A DNA stretch of 64,000 nucleotides from Paragonimus westermani (GCA_008508345.1 QNGE01003562.1:1-64000), one strand, 5' to 3'; shown: positions 1 to 14,929, counted from the first letter of the stretch. Translations and numbers: made by a program. Notes: generated by a model from the sequence alone, not told the origin.

Positions 1-2985
1 TATATTGACCGTTTTTCTGACTCACACTAGTCGGTGTTTTCAAATTTATTGTGTTGTAATTAGCCAGATGTAGTTTACAAAAACGCGCGGTGGGCCTACT
101 CGCTTGCGTCCTGAAAAAGGGGTTTTATTGTCAGCCAAATGCAACGTATCATTCATTCGATTATGTTGTGGAGACTATTCGTCAGCCATTGTTCCACGCT
201 GATTTTAGAGCTTATTCACAACAATTACGATCTGGCAACGTTGCTTGTGGCCCACGTAATCAAGTACGATGAACGCGTTGACTGAGGGTGAGAGAAAAAC
301 TACGCGATACATTACAAAGAATGAAAGCTACTAAATATACACGGGAAAAAAATCAAAATATCGAAGATGGACGTATTGTATGTGTAGCCACATCGCGAAC
401 AGAATAAGTTCCCTTAAACTACTGTTCGTTAACAAAGAAGCCGAACACCTACAGAAGTGCGTGAAATTGTGACATCATGGTAAGCAAACTGCATGTGGAA
501 TATATTTTTAAAAAATATACATTTGTGCCACTCCCAAAGTTTGCAAATTTCCAAACTACCACGAATTTTTATTCGTTGCGTCCATTAGATTAATTTGATG
601 CGAATTGCTTGTGATTGTCAGTAATCGGCCAGCTAAGGGAATAACTACTTTTTTAAGAGCCCGTGAATGCGCAACTGAACCGGGTTCTCATGCCCTTAAA
701 CGACTGGGGGATCATAGTTAAAGCAAACGTTACATGTGTGTGGTTTTCTGGAATTCTTTGGGAGCTAACTGCTTGTTCCAAAGCACAACGATCAAACTCC
801 CGCCGATCTGAAAGGTAACCACAGTCGATCAGGAATGTACAGGTTACGTTGTATCATTGGTCCAGTAAATGTTAAGAACATGATATTCGGCAGCGCAGGC
901 TCCCGTAGAACATTGTCAGATCAGTTTGTGCACCGGAATTTTCGAACATCTTGGTAGACCAGAATGAAGGATCTCGGTTTACAACTTTCGGTTTTCTAAT
1001 TTCGTTGCCTCAACACATTTTTTGAACGAGATCAATTGCGTAGCTTACGGTTTGTCAGACAAGTGTAAAACTTACAACTTCGACACCTTGGTAAAATAAT
1101 GTTCGATTATGAAATGGTCTGAAACCTCATTGTAGTGCAATGTGGAGCGAGTGAGTACCAGCCATAATTTTCAGAACTAGCTCATTAGTTAAACTAAATG
1201 GATACGTTTACACAGGCTAACATTAAAGCGAGTTATTCTGCTGCACGTCGTTTATTGGTCACAATTACATTGAACCAAATTAATCATGATGCAGTCATGA
1301 ATTCACAAGTATATTGTTGCGCACTCAAATAATTCGGTGAAAATAACCAGACAGACTATTTTTGTCTAAGGTGAGCATTTGGGCAGATCTTTTGCAGAGC
1401 TATCGCCGACCAACTAAGTTTATTGTTGCTGGAATATTTCCCTTCAAAAAACATTTTCCTGCAGACTGTTCAAAATGCAACAAGTGTTAACCATGTGGTT
1501 CTCCTAAACAAACTCAATTAGATCTATGGAAAACTTCAATCATTCCAGCCATTTCGGAATAATTACAGGAAAACGTCACAAACTTATATATAGCACAATG
1601 GATCGAAGAGTTATCAATCTCTCTAAGCAAGAAAAAAATAATTAACTGCCGCCTGTGAACGCTTACACAATTTTTTTATGCAGTTGTAGTGTAGAAGGGC
1701 ATACGAGTCACAAACAGGTCTCAGCGTACGGATTTCCAATGAATGACTAGAAATAGATGGACATGCATTAGCAATAAAGCTGATTATGTACAGAAACCTC
1801 GATTGAAATACAGAAGTTCCAAGCAAAACGGACGTTTTACACATATTCTGTGATTTTTCGACTCATCCAGAAATGCATCTTGCCCCTTGTTGATATTTTG
1901 ATTGCTTGAAATGATTTGCAACCGTCACCATGTATTCACTGTCGCCACCGTCCGTTTGAGCACCTAACGTACGAATCTCACCGTGCGAAAATTAATTACA
2001 GGTCCCTATAGGAGTATAGAGTGAAACTATTGCCCAGGAAATGTCACATGATTTACGTCTTTTTTAAACAAGTGGTTAAATTAGGCTACAGATAGGACAA
2101 TTTATTCATCGACTAAAACTATGCTGTATACTCAGTCAATAATCGGTTCTGTTTATCTCGTAGGACAATCAAATTAGCTAACCTCGAACTGTCATTTTCA
2201 TGTGTCGTTTCACAAGAATGGTGTGGGCTTGTTGTTGCGAGTAAGCAGGTGACCCTATTAATTGAAATTATATTCAGCAGCTTATAATGTAAACGTACCG
2301 AATGAGAGTTCGCCGTGTCTCATTTCTGTTGGATCTGTACGGTGTTCCTCATTAAAACTACCAGTTTAGAACGAGCGCAGGCAGGTTCATGAAAGTGCTA
2401 CGTACATCTGGTGTCCGATAACCTTTGGTTATTAGTTGTAAATTACCCAGGATTTTAAAATATACCAAAATATAAACATAAAAAGCCAACCACATTGTGT
2501 ATCGTTTTCCATTAGAACTTCGGACGGATTCAAAACACTGTGAATTCAGAATCAAATCCTGGTGAAGTCACTGTTGGAAGAATTCGAAGAGGGCTGGGTT
2601 CGACGGCTGATTATGTACCTATTTTCTCAGTAAAACTCACTTTCTGCTTGCAGCTGACGTAGTCCTCATTGACCTAATTCAAATAGTTGCACAGCTTCCA
2701 GCGCACATGTGAAGCGACTACAATAGTCAGTTTAATGTAAGTGCACTCGGCTATCCGTTCAACCAAAAATGGTCTACGGAATCCAGAGATAATTCTAGGG
2801 GTTGCCTGCTCAAGTAAGTTTTCGGTTCGCCATAGGAGCAGCTAACGCTACCGTTGAACGTTAAGGTTGCACCACTGATGAATGTTTTTAACGTTTCCGT
2901 GAAAGTCTGTCTGAGAGATTAATCACCTGAATCATTTGGTGTATTCCAAATGAGGCAGTCAGATGGGTGGGAAGCCAAGAGCAAA
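1..2985. other. AT-rich region without recognisable gene
   Basis: I see no frame longer than about 73 codons and no motif, RNA or repeat that I can name. The short frames on both strands have no domain signature. It reads as intergenic or intronic sequence. Confidence 0.6.
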
Positions 2986-2987
2986 TG

Positions 2988-3112
2988 TGAAATCTTCGAG
3001 CTCCCGGCGTGACTTTTTAGATCGGCAGGTAGTAGGTTTTCCGTTATTGCTGTTCCTGTCAATGGTTCGATTCCACCTAAAGCTGGTATTTCTCACACCC
3101 CTGATCTTATGA
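2988..3112 (+). repeat. SINE-like repeat, family A copy 1 (tRNA-derived head)
   Basis: The copy opens with CGAGCTCCCGGCGTGAC, nearly the same as the start of the copy at 41.83 kb. It continues with a degraded D-arm/A-box stretch (TAGATCGGCAGGTAG) and a B-box GGTTCGATTCC at 3064-3074. Spacing and flanks parallel the copies at 14.1, 38.9 and 41.8 kb. The cloverleaf is eroded, so this is not a working tRNA. What is seen is repeated similarity across four sites; the SINE label is inferred from the pol III box layout. Confidence 0.6.
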
Positions 3113-6100
3113 CTCTACATTATGCAGAGTGACTGTCGAAGAGTGGCATTACAACTAGTTGCATTTTCAATTGCATTATGCAGGACTATTTTCGCTATAG
3201 CATCCTTGCTCAGAATTAATCTTAGAGTCAAGCGGCCAGTCCACAATCAGTCAATCCTTGCGCATTTCTAATTTCCAACTGTTACAGGGAAGACTCGGCT
3301 GCTCCAAGGAATAAGTGCCTGCCCAGACAGAATGATGAGCTGTATACAGCTTAGCTCAGCAAAACAGTCACAAAACAATCTTAATTCATTCCAGCTGGTA
3401 CACGACATTCATGTCAACATATCCAAAGCAGCATACTTTGTAAGGTCCTAAATTAAATATGTAACTCAGTGTTGTGTTCACAAAACTCTTACCAGTTCGT
3501 GGTACGCCACGCGTCAGGCACGGTGGAATTATAGTTGGGACAGCTCCAACGGAAGTCATTGGAAGCAATCAGGTAACGCAGGCATACGCTTTTACTTACA
3601 GAGTTCTGTTACGTGCTTTAGCTCATTTGTCGGAATTCTATAACGAATAACCAGAATCAAACGTTTGTCGGGTTTGGCATCCATTAAATGCGTCAAACTA
3701 AGGTCAAACGTCGATTACGGAGAGCGCATCATTGGCTTAGTAACCTTCAGTCCATAACCTCTTCTCGTTTTCATAGTAAGCATGTAACCAAATGGAACAG
3801 CACCTCGTTGACACAAGTATTGCAGAAATTAAGAGATAAACAGTCTATGGAACTACTGTTGCTTGAGACCGAAGTACATCACACAAAGGCAGGGGATTTG
3901 GCTAGTCAACTTGTATTATCATTTGGAAAAACCTGTTGGTATATATGAAAAAATAGACGCGTTTTCAGGTAGTCTGAATACCTGGTCATAACTGAAGCAG
4001 CGGGCGGCTGTTTTGAATTTTGATTCACCCACATTATGCATGCCACGTATTCTGCGACCAAGTGTCACGGTGTAAGTCCTGACATCCATTCTGTAGACCG
4101 CCGAGTCGTACTCACTGAAGCGGTGAAAGATTAACAGTTTCCTGGCCAAACAGAGAAAAGTGGTTGGTTCTATCTCTCGAGGAAAGGGAGAGTATCAGCT
4201 GGGGATTGTTGGGGCTTTCAATGAGTTTCCACATACAAACTAATCATATGTTGTTTGTTTATTTACTCCGAAATAATTCGATGTGCAAAGACCTTCTGAA
4301 AGGATCGAGAAGCCGTTAATCGCTACAATCTACTGGTTTTAACACACCTTGTTTCAATTGGCGGCTCCGCAAACTGTAGGCTGACTGTCAGCTGGCACCT
4401 GCATTACCCGGAATTGTAAATTCATTCAGACGTTGGAAACAATTTCCAGACACCACAAATCGTTTGGCTCAAAACATCAAAGATTATTCGTTTGGCTCAA
4501 TCTAAGTAAGTGAATATCTAGTTATTGGCCTCACGATTTATCATACATTAGGGTATGTCAAACGCTAAGTTCCAGCTCAATCTCATTTGTCATTGCTGTA
4601 TGATCAAGCAAATTTCAAAGCATTTGCACATAACAGTAACAAGTTGACAGACAAGCCAAATGGTTGCAATCTTTCGCGCCCTAATTGTGCACTCGTCTTC
4701 AAGGTAAGGAGGTTGATTGTTTGGGTGTCTTCCTTAAACCAAAAGCTGGGCGATCTCACCTGATGATAACAACTTCCGGTTGTAACTACCTATCACTGTC
4801 GTGAACGATGTGACCGGGTTAACCAAGTCACCAGCTGCTCGGATATGTGTGGTGGTGGTTGAAACCGGATTTATCAATCTCGCTAACATCATCACAGTTG
4901 ATAGTCACATAGTAATATGCTTTCTAGCATGCCGATGTAAGCATGAACATGGTCTGCTTATACAGGCGTCGTTGCAACTGCAGTTGTGTTAGCAAGTTAA
5001 GTTGGAAACAGATTAGTCGGTTCAACGTGAATCGCTGCTCTGGAGGGCTAATCCCCTAAGTATTGATGAACAGTGCAGTCTGGCAGCTTAGATTGTGCAC
5101 TGCGATGCGAATATCAGTTTCTGGCAGGTGTCAAACTGAATTAACGTTTTTAATTCTCCCTATTACAACGGGCCACATTGGGTGTTTTCTTTCGGATGCT
5201 GTTTATCAACCACCGTCTTCCTAATAAGTCTGTCTTCTTTCTTCAGTCCATGTGGTATGCATATCTTTCTGGGTTTGTGCAACAGGGTTCTCTCCAACAC
5301 CTGTTTTACGAACAGTAGTTTTAACGCTAGATGAACAGGAAAGCTGTACGTCCAATATGGATTTGAAACAAATAAGTCGTTACAATCCTGCCTATTGATA
5401 TCTGTGTTAAAAATGTCTCAAAATTACAAAAAATTCGAAAATCTACCTTAGGAAATAAGCTGGGACCTGGGTGAACGTAGATAAGATCATTATAAGGTGA
5501 AGAATTGCGATGTTCAACATTGAAATTCGAAATAACGTTTGCAAGGTCACACATGAAAAGTACATTCACGAAGTTACATTTCTGGCATTCTCAATAGCAT
5601 ATCCACCAATAATGGACCGATTGGGCTATCCGCAGCTGTATAATCAATATTCCTATAGCTCACACTTTCCAATTTTGTCAAAGTAAAAATGATACAGCTA
5701 TGTAAATTTAACGAAACATGAAGTTGGATTTTGACTGTAGTTAAAAGTACATAAACACGGCAAAATGTCGCACATGTACATTGATAAACTGAGTCAGCAA
5801 AGGCCGAATACATCATCTATCTGCTTACTGGATAGTCTCGTTAATCTGCTTCCAACTCTAAACAGTTTCAAACGTCATAGAGAATACCAGTTTAAGTGCA
5901 CGTTTAAAGATATCCACTAACTTGTGAGCTCTTCTGTGCCAGATCACAGTGTCCGGGGATAATGTTTGTCGGAATGGTCTAACTGTTTTGCATGATTTTG
6001 ATAAGCCCCTCATACTCGCTGACTGCGTGATGTTGGTTCAAGTTTGTTTTAGTGGATTTTAGAAAACATACGCATTAATCATCTCACAACGGATCTTCTC

Positions 6101-7405
6101 CACTGTGTGAGTATGGAATCAAGGGCAACTCAGTGATTTATCTGATAAAATAGCCACCTTGGAAGGCGCGATCGATCAACCCTCTCTGTCATACTTTTAC
6201 ATTCGTTGAAAAAAACGTACGCAGTATAAATGAAATGACGATCATTGAACATAAATTTGCATAATCTTCGTTCTGAGGGATTACTTAGTACATATGTCGG
6301 TCCCAATTTCGGTGATCATTTCAAGGCGGTATTTTGAGAAAACGGGGATAAAGCCATCCGACGAATTTATTACGAAAAATGAAGTAGTTTGAATTAATAC
6401 GTAGTCAGCGAGTGGAAAGACAGTCCAGCTGAAACAAAAAGACGTTTGAGCTGACAAAATTCGAGAAATGTCGTGCTAATATTTGAGCGACTATCAACGC
6501 TGAACAGTATAACAGATATCGATTAGTTTCACAAGGTGAAGTGAATCGTTACTTAACTACCTATTTAATCCACGGATAAAACGGAGGTAGGCTAACTTTT
6601 GATAATTTCTGAACAATATATTACGACCAACGAACATCATTGGAGCATACTAGTGAGAAATGTCTGTAACATTTAGCGAATGATATATGTGTGGCTCTAC
6701 GTAGTTTCAGTTGGATAAGTAATGATGTTGACCAGCTGTTAACCATTATAAGGTTAAAACAATGCCCAAACGTTTAAAAAGTTGGAAATCGGGTGATCAA
6801 TCTAAGACCACTCCGCCGTTTTTTGCTTTTCATTTTTATGGGAATTTGTCATCAAAAATAAGCGCCTAACATCATCTTCGATATATTCGTTTACAACTCT
6901 TCAACAATTACTGGAGGTCATTCACTTACACCACGGAAGTGATCCTGAAAAAGTCTGCAGTTGCTTAGATTAGAGGAATATTCGAAACCATACTCCATTT
7001 TGAGAGGTAGTCTTTAACTGAGCCACTAATAATAGGTCCTGTCGGTGAGGGATTCTGTAGATAGAAAAAGTAGCTGTAAACCACAGGTACTGAAAACGTG
7101 TCAGATGAAGATCAGCAAGTTTATTCGGAAAATAGTGAAATGACGTAAAAACAAGACTGGTTGCAAAAGATTGAATTTAGATGTGAAATGGAGTAATTGG
7201 CAGTTCACAGCTATCGATATGGATATGACTGTGACAGAAATCCTTGTCAAGCCAGTAAGAGATTTGGTTGATTAAACGTGGATCAAAAACGACACCGTTC
7301 ACTCTAAATGTTAGTTACTGCTCCCAAATCGAGAAAGGGTACTTCAGATCTAAGTGGCCTAGCTAATCTGTCAATTACATCTCCATTGTTTGATTGGAAG
7401 AGCTG
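3113..7405. other. AT-rich region without recognisable gene
   Basis: The longest frame is 86 codons (3688-3948, plus) and shows no domain I recognise. A short direct repeat of CGTTTGGCTCAA sits near 4462-4500. I see no exon, RNA gene or mobile element that I can support. Confidence 0.55.
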
Positions 7406-8232
7406 TCTACAGGAAATCCGCTTGGTCCAGTCAACACATAGACCACTGCTAAATACACTGTTCATGTCAGCGAGACAAATCATTCATTAAGACAGCCTTA
7501 CAGAAGAACTGGACTAGGTCACTCCTGTCTTACGACCAAATTGTTCATAGAAAGGCACGGTAGATAAAAGGCACCGTTCGAAGAAATGCTCATTATCGAC
7601 TAAAAGGATCTACATAGGGCAGCCGATCAAGGATCACTGCGTCATATGGCACATGTAACAGCGGTTTAGAAATTTACCTAAAGGAACACTTGATGCAGCT
7701 GGGCTCCGTGTAATCACATCGACTCAGAAGCTACCAGCGCATGCAGCCCGAGAAGACCAACCTGTCGGTGCCATATATCATTGTGTTTACCAATTTATAT
7801 GTAAATTCGGAGAGAACCATACAGATAGAGCCGAGAGACGTTTAATCCGCAGAGTGATAAATAATAACTTTCTGAATCACAGTAAAATTCCATATTACCA
7901 GAGAACGGCAATGTTGCTGAGAAACGTAAACAATCAGTTCCATCAGTCTCCAGGCACGTTCTGACCAGTGGCCACACTAGTGATCCAACTTGTAAAAATC
8001 GCAATCTTGGTAAGCCATTCCAATCCGAGCACTGAAAACCAATCGTCCCAAGTCAGTTCTGTTCGTGAACCTGATCCTCGCCCCAAATTTGTGACAATCT
8101 TCAATCCGCTGGTTGATTAATTACCTCCTGATCTGTTTGATACAAAAACCGATTTTTTTTATTGGGAATTTGTACTGATGTGTCAGTACGAATGCTTTCA
8201 TTCGTCTTTTTTTCTCACTGTTATGTTCAAAC
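7406..8232 (+). pseudogene. Old Penelope-like element fragment (RT C-terminus, linker, GIY-YIG endonuclease, 3' UTR)
   Basis: This stretch aligns by eye with the much younger copy at 59.0-60.0 kb over its whole length. Around 7430-7520 the frame gives LLNTLFMSARQI and then DSLTEELD, matching the post-RT segment of the young copy. The linker follows near 7660-7750. The endonuclease start is recognisable at 7780-7850 as CVYQF-like then HTDRAERRLIRR, although stops and shifts are frequent. Near 7955-8030 the DNA CGTTCTGACCAGTGGCCACA matches the segment encoding HVLTTGH in the young copy. The 3' untranslated part is also alignable, up to GTTCAAAC at about 8232. PLEs carry an RT fused to a GIY-YIG nuclease. 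This copy is long dead and truncated at its 5' side. Confidence 0.75.
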
Positions 8233-11200
8233 ATATGACGGAAGCTAACTGTTTCGGACTTCATTTATGTCAACTGGGAAGTAATCTTTAGCCACTCTCT
8301 GCATCGCTGACATATGTCGGATCTCATGTTTACGTTAGACGTCCGTATCATTGAAATGTGGTTCACTGCTCGAGTTGAAAAATCTGGGCACACCATATTT
8401 CTCAAATTCAACTAGTTTTTACGGACAACTGTGCTGTGGGTAGTGGAGCTTAGTCGTTCCAGTCCACATTACCGCGAAATGGTTTAATGTTTGTTGTTAA
8501 ATTTGAAGGTTTCCAAGGCCGTTACTTGTCGCCGTTTTTTTACAAATAAGCATTTATCATTCTGAATAAGGAGCAATTGAATACTGCTGGATGTGAAGTA
8601 GAATCCGAATTTCTGTAGCGTGTAGCAAGCAGATAATCGCAGTCAGATCGTGGCATGCTGAACATACATCCACAGGGGTTATTAGGCGATAACAATTTAA
8701 CCTTCACCACGAACTTACAGTGATGTCACATGTGAAGTTACCAACTATGCGCTCGGACAATCTGTGACTATAAGATGACGAAGAGAGGCAGTTCCTTCAG
8801 TTGCAGACTAAACTTATGATAAGTGCCTAGATCGTTGTGATGTGCGTGTGCACGTTAATTGAGCAGTTGCTTAGATTTTGAGTGTAAATTCTATCAGGAT
8901 TGAATCCAAGTGCTCACCTCTGAAATGAGTTCCAGAAAGCTGCCAGAGCTCAAAAGCTATGATTATAATATGCTCGAAGTATTAGGAATGCATAGGAAAA
9001 TCACTCATGCACACTACGTCATATCTGTAATGAACGTGATTCAACATAGGGTGCACCCAAACCAACTGGCAAAACCAAATTGTCAACTCAAACAGCACCT
9101 AAAGTAGACCCCTTCATATTCGTGACAATTTTTCAAAGTAAAAGCCCCAAAAACCTGACGGTAAGGTTTACAAGACTTCGTTGAAAGCCCTCTATCAACG
9201 AACAGCAAAAGATAGGCGACTAAAAATGATAAGTATCTGCTTTTCACTCTTAAACAATAAATCTTTCATAGGTTAACGAAATGTGTTGTCCCCAAAATGT
9301 CGCCGATGACTGTTCTTTCCAAACCTTAAAGTGCATTTTGCTTGTATATTGAATGCGTAGAGACAAACTCAAAACTTGCTTCTTTAAAAATGTCCACGTG
9401 AAAGGATTGAAGAATTCAGTACTGATCAAGCAGCTCTTTCAGTAGGGGGATATTCATCAACGAATTCGTTCACTTACTCCTCAACTTATATCTCAACGGA
9501 CGCCGGACCGATTCCTGGTTTAAAAATCTGGTTTGCAAACTAAATGATTATCGTTTCACTGGGATGCAGTACACTCAGAAACACAGTGCTTGCAGACTTC
9601 CACCAGATCCTTTAACAGTACACTCAGTGGACCGAACACAATTGTTGGTGAGCGGCTTCATAGGTGGACATAGATGAGACCTATATCGAACAAAAGATAA
9701 CACAGAAGAGAACCGAAGACATGACTCGGATTTGTACAGACAGTATACATTTGGATCACGGTATATCAGAAACTTTAGAAATCCAGCATGCTAATGGGCA
9801 CAATTTCTAAACCTTCAGTTTACAGCAATCTACAAAATGATGAAACGGTCAAGTTTCATGTTGAGGCTGAGAGAAACGTTCCCATAACGTATTACACACA
9901 AAAGGTAGTGCATTGTGCACGGATCCCATTTTTCAGTTTGCTATGACAATTAACAATACATCTTCTGAAGGTAAGTAATTGAGATAGAGGGTCGGTGTTC
10001 GAGTACTATTCGATCTAAAGGAAGAAAACTTGCAGAATAATCACAGCCCATTTGCTTGTGGTTTACTGCAGTGCACCAAAATGATTGCCTGCTGTCTTGG
10101 TCACTTTTAGCTAACAATAAATATTGTACAACTCCAGACACTTTCGACTAGTAGATCAACACTAGAGCAGCCGGTTTCTCTAGATGCCACATCACGTTGA
10201 TATGAGCACCAACAGGAAGGACATTACGATTCAGAAAATGGTGTTAAGATGGTTGTGGTTTATAAATCGTGCAGAAAACCAGTCAAGTGTGCTCGTCAGC
10301 TTTGTGTTTTCCGGCGTCATCCAATTCGCTAGTTCTACAGGCTGCGATTCCAAACCGAACTTCTCAAGATCCCGTGAACACAGGCAGTTAAATAGCTGAT
10401 ATGATTTAATCGTTGATTTGTTGAAGCTCGTGGATCAAAGGTACTAATGAGTGAACCTTCTTAGTATGGGGGCTTTATCGAGAGAGATAAAGGGTCCATC
10501 GACAAGCATGTCTGCTTACGAGAATCTCTTCTGCAGTGAGTGATTTCTCCATATTCTTGGTTTATAATCTATGAAAATGTAAGACACCGCAATCTGATAG
10601 ACAAGCGGGAGAATGACAAGCATTAGCGAATTTCATGTAAGCTAATTTCCCTACAGCACTCTTGTCAATGTTGGGTCAAAAGCGCCCTAGCAAAATAAGG
10701 TTTATTAGAAAACTACATAATGCAATGAAGGAAGGGTTTTGGTTCGCTGAAGTCGACTGAAATAATGGTGGAAAATGTATTTTAGAACCGTAAAAGTTGA
10801 ATAATGAACTTGGAATAGCAAAGGTACCAGGTGGGTGGTGCAAGCATTACGCAGGTCTGGTCTTTTCCCAATTGATGTTAAAAAACACTTTCTGAGGAAT
10901 AGGGAGAACAACTTTGAACCATGTGAGCTCGGGCAATCATTTAAAAAGCAGTAACGAGTAAAGGAGATGCACTGCATAACTGAGGCGTCCATAAAAAACA
11001 ATGCAGTGCCGACATTGTTTCCAAATACTGTAAAAGTCATAGAACCCAAATAAATGCGATCAAATGCAAATCAATACTAATGAGTATTAATTTATTTACG
11101 ATCTGTTACTAACTATGAATAAGTTACAGAATATGGCTGATTCAAAATTTCTAATGATTTTATGCACTTAAAAACTGTATACTACTGCCTTGAACGGTTG

Positions 11201-14140
11201 CTTTGTGCGCAAATCTTAATACAACCTTTCAATCAAGGCGATGTCATCGCGTGACATTTGTGGACTTCCGGAAAATTCATCTGAATGCAATGCTTACTAT
11301 GTGATCATAATCAACACAATGTCAAAATATAGTACGTGTTCTGATGTAACAAGCGTAGTGGTGCTTTTCAAGCCTATCATCAGTGAGAGTGCCCTGAAAA
11401 CTAATACAAGAATGTTACACTGAGACGTCACTCAGGTGCTGGTTACAAATACTAAAGAGAGCTCCGTGTAATTGCATATTTATTCACATAATCAGCATTG
11501 TCCATCAGGAGAGTATCCTAACCACGGCTGCATACGTTCCTTCTTGTTCCCATGGATCTTCCCAAGAAATTCAAATGACGATAAGAACCGTCCACTAGGT
11601 CCGATTACCACTCGAAATCAAATTTGGTGATTTTCTTTCCGCAAAACAACATAATGATTACAACACATCATCCTTCAAATCTTCTCGACTGGTTTAGTGC
11701 ACGACGATTGACCTGATCACTCCGAAGCCAATTTATATTGGTTCGCACCAGTACGATTCTTATCTTGTCAGTTTTACACAAGTAATTCCTGTCACTCTCA
11801 CCGTTTACATGGACTAGAGTTGAACTGAACACAGTGTTTGAATCTTACTGAGTTAGCCAACTTTTAAAAATAGTTTCGAATTCTCCCTTATTCTATCCAT
11901 ACATTAGGGCTTGTAAATCCTGTCTGACTAGTTGCCGGTATCGAGAGGGCAACCAGTGATGCGATAGATGCGAGTGATCATACAGAAACCCTGCTACATT
12001 ACCGGAAGCCTCATACTATACGCAACAACCGCTTGTAGTTAATATCAGTAAATGAGTTTTTCACAAATAAAATGTAAAATGTATAAAGAGCAGCGTGACA
12101 TTCAAATGAAATAGTTTGTGCTGTAGACCATGAATAATTTTTCCGGATTAATAATGTACCCATCACTGCCGTCATGTGTACCATATTTATCGTCGACGTA
12201 ATGATCAGGCTGCCACCTCCCTAGAAAATGAACATATTTGTGTATCTGTGTGTATAGGTATTCAGAAAACATCCATCACGTGCATTCACTAGTAAGAGAT
12301 TTGTGGTTGGAACAATTCATTGACCCCGTTCCTGGAATACGTAATTTGTCCCCGCAGCAGGACAGGCCAAGTTAAGCAATCATTTGGTAGTTACATCATG
12401 GAATCATATGTCACATTTGAGCACACCTGTGTTTGTGTAAGTGAAGTGAATAATGGACGACCGTGTTTTGTTCTTGCCCTGACCACTTTTCCTTCCTACC
12501 GCACAACGATTTGTTAACTTGCTTACGACATAAAGCACTCTAGTGTCACTCTCAACCGTATTACAGTTTGTTCGGTCCACGTGCAATGTACCGAACCGGT
12601 TTAGCAGACCAGGTGTAGTCGATCTATCACGCGGGCTTCCAATGTGATCGAATTTATTGGAAATGCGTGGCCGATTGGAACGAAGATCTGTTAGATGTTA
12701 AGGGAAACTGTCAGAAAGTGTATCGTCAAGCTGTTCTCATTTGAGGACGATTGGAACAGAAATTTTTAATAAAATTAAAAAGACTCGACTGAGAGAAATT
12801 TGTAACTCGGCTGTGAAGTAACTGGTGTTAGGAACGAAATGCAAAGATGCAGCAAGTGCTCAACTAGCTGAATTACAAACCACACCGAAAGCTCAGAAAT
12901 CGACAAATTTGTTTTAGTTACACCTTTAATCCACTGTGTCATTCAATGTTTATCAAGTTATACGAGAGGTTATCTGCCGGAGCAGCAATTTTCAGGCATG
13001 TTTGATACAAATGGAATCTGACAGTTGACGGCTAACTCTTACGAAACAGACGGTGCTCAACAGCTTGAGAGATATGCTTTCCGTGAGATTGATTTGTTTT
13101 CTCCTGCTGAATTTTACCCTGTATTGATACACACATTTCAGATGGGATAATAAAAAATATTGTTCCCATATTCGCTTCTCACTGAAAGTGTGCAATGAAT
13201 ATACAAGCTAATCGAGTGGTCTTGTGAGCTGAATGTTGTGGTATCTGTCTCATCAAATTGTACGGGGCATTTCTAGTACATCACAGAAGTAACTGAGCAC
13301 GACAGATGACCTCAATTTCTGAACCAAATTATCGCATATCTACGCGCTAATCTGTTTGGCTGTTCTCACTTCTTCGTATAAACATTAGTCAGAACAACCG
13401 ACGGAAATATTTCTTGATAGAGCAAAGAATTCACCGCATGCTCAAAAAATTCATTTGTTGACTCGGCGACTACAAGGAAAACATACTGCCGTTCTGTATT
13501 GTGGTAATAATTATTGTCCCCATATCTCGTTTTCCAGAAGGAAGTGTGAATATGACGATGAGAGCTAAATTTGATTAAATATCCTTCATGAAAATATGGT
13601 GTACACTACTGTATGAATAGTAGGCGAGAAAAAGTTAGTATTCCACCTCAGGTTACCATAGTCCATCCTCGCTACTATCCTGGACCAACATTATTTGATC
13701 AGCGACTCCGTGACCCGATTACCCTACGTCTTAATATAGTGCCGTATACGTCATAACTATGATAAGAAGTATTAGATATATGGGCTTCTTTGAATGGCTA
13801 GACCACCAATAGTGCCGCTGGAAAATGACACTGCCAAATGGGTTGTGACACGCGTCTAGGTCCCAAAGTATTTGACGTCAACTTGGCCGCTAATTTCGAT
13901 AAAGCGCTGTGGCTCGAGTACACCATAGTAAGATGAAATTGCTACATAACTTTGTCGCAACTGTTTTTAATGTTTGTAAGCATACATTTTGCTGTAAAAG
14001 CTGCACATTTCACTTCAACACGCAGCTTTCTAATCACATGCTCGTCTACCGCATCAACCATTACATTAACCACGAATCGTACGCGTTGACCTGTTTAGAT
14101 TAGCTTCGTAAACAGCATAGTTCATAGGCATCTTCACTTC
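8233..14140. other. Region without recognisable gene
   Basis: Short frames only. The longest is 114 codons on the minus strand (10705-11049), with hydrophobic and cysteine residues scattered and no recognisable domain. I see no tRNA, tandem array or mobile-element motif. Confidence 0.5.
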
Positions 14141-14144
14141 AGAA

Positions 14145-14245
14145 CCTGGAATGGGGCAACTGCATAACTGTGGTGATTGCGTCTTGTAATTGTACACTGC
14201 CCAGTTGTGTTTCTTCAATGCCACTGGTTCGAATCCATTTGAGGT
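14145..14245 (+). repeat. SINE-like repeat, family A copy 2
   Basis: A B-box GGTTCGAATCC lies at 14226-14236, identical to the one in the 41.8 kb copy. It is preceded by GTTGTGTTTCTTCAATGCCACT, matching GTTGTGTCTGTCGCT in the same place there, with an insertion. The D-arm half is more diverged. Family membership is inferred from the shared right half of the tRNA-like head and the spacing. Confidence 0.45.
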
Positions 14246-14929
14246 TCAGAATATTCGTAAATGAGCCACACCTGAGAAGCCCCTTGTTACCGTTTCTCCA
14301 ATACATATGTAATTACTCTATGTACACTTCTAACTATATTAAAGCTCTGTTGACACACTTGCTGTTATTCCTGCTGTTTACAAAATAGCACTAGGCTTCA
14401 GCTAATTACATTTTTGATTACTGTTTGGGGTTTTAAACTAAATCTGATGCCGCTGTTAGCGAATTTTTATATTCAGTTTCCCCCAGTGCGTGGAAAGGTG
14501 AAATAATCACTCCAGTTGATGGGTTTGTGTGGACTATTTGAAACGTCTCAGTCCGTTTTCGACAACAGCGGTGCTAAGCCTTCGTAAGCGCCTATTGTAT
14601 GAAAAGATTGAACTCTACCGTTGCCTGGATTTTCACTCGTAGTTTTGCCACAGCCTATAACAAACATGCTTTTCCCATTTGCAGTTTCAAGCTGTCACTG
14701 ATGAAAAAGATTTTGTTCACTAATAGGTCCTTTTTGTTACTGACTTCGGTCAGCTAAGTGGTCGTCCTGTGCACGTTAATATGCTGGAGCTTTCTCGGTA
14801 TAAAGACAAGAACTCATGAGCAATTTCTCTGTGTTCAAATGCTTTTGATGTTAGGTTGTTTAACCTCGATGCACCAGGTACAGTGATTGTTATTATAGGT
14901 TGCATATGTCTGTTCAGTATTACTAAACC

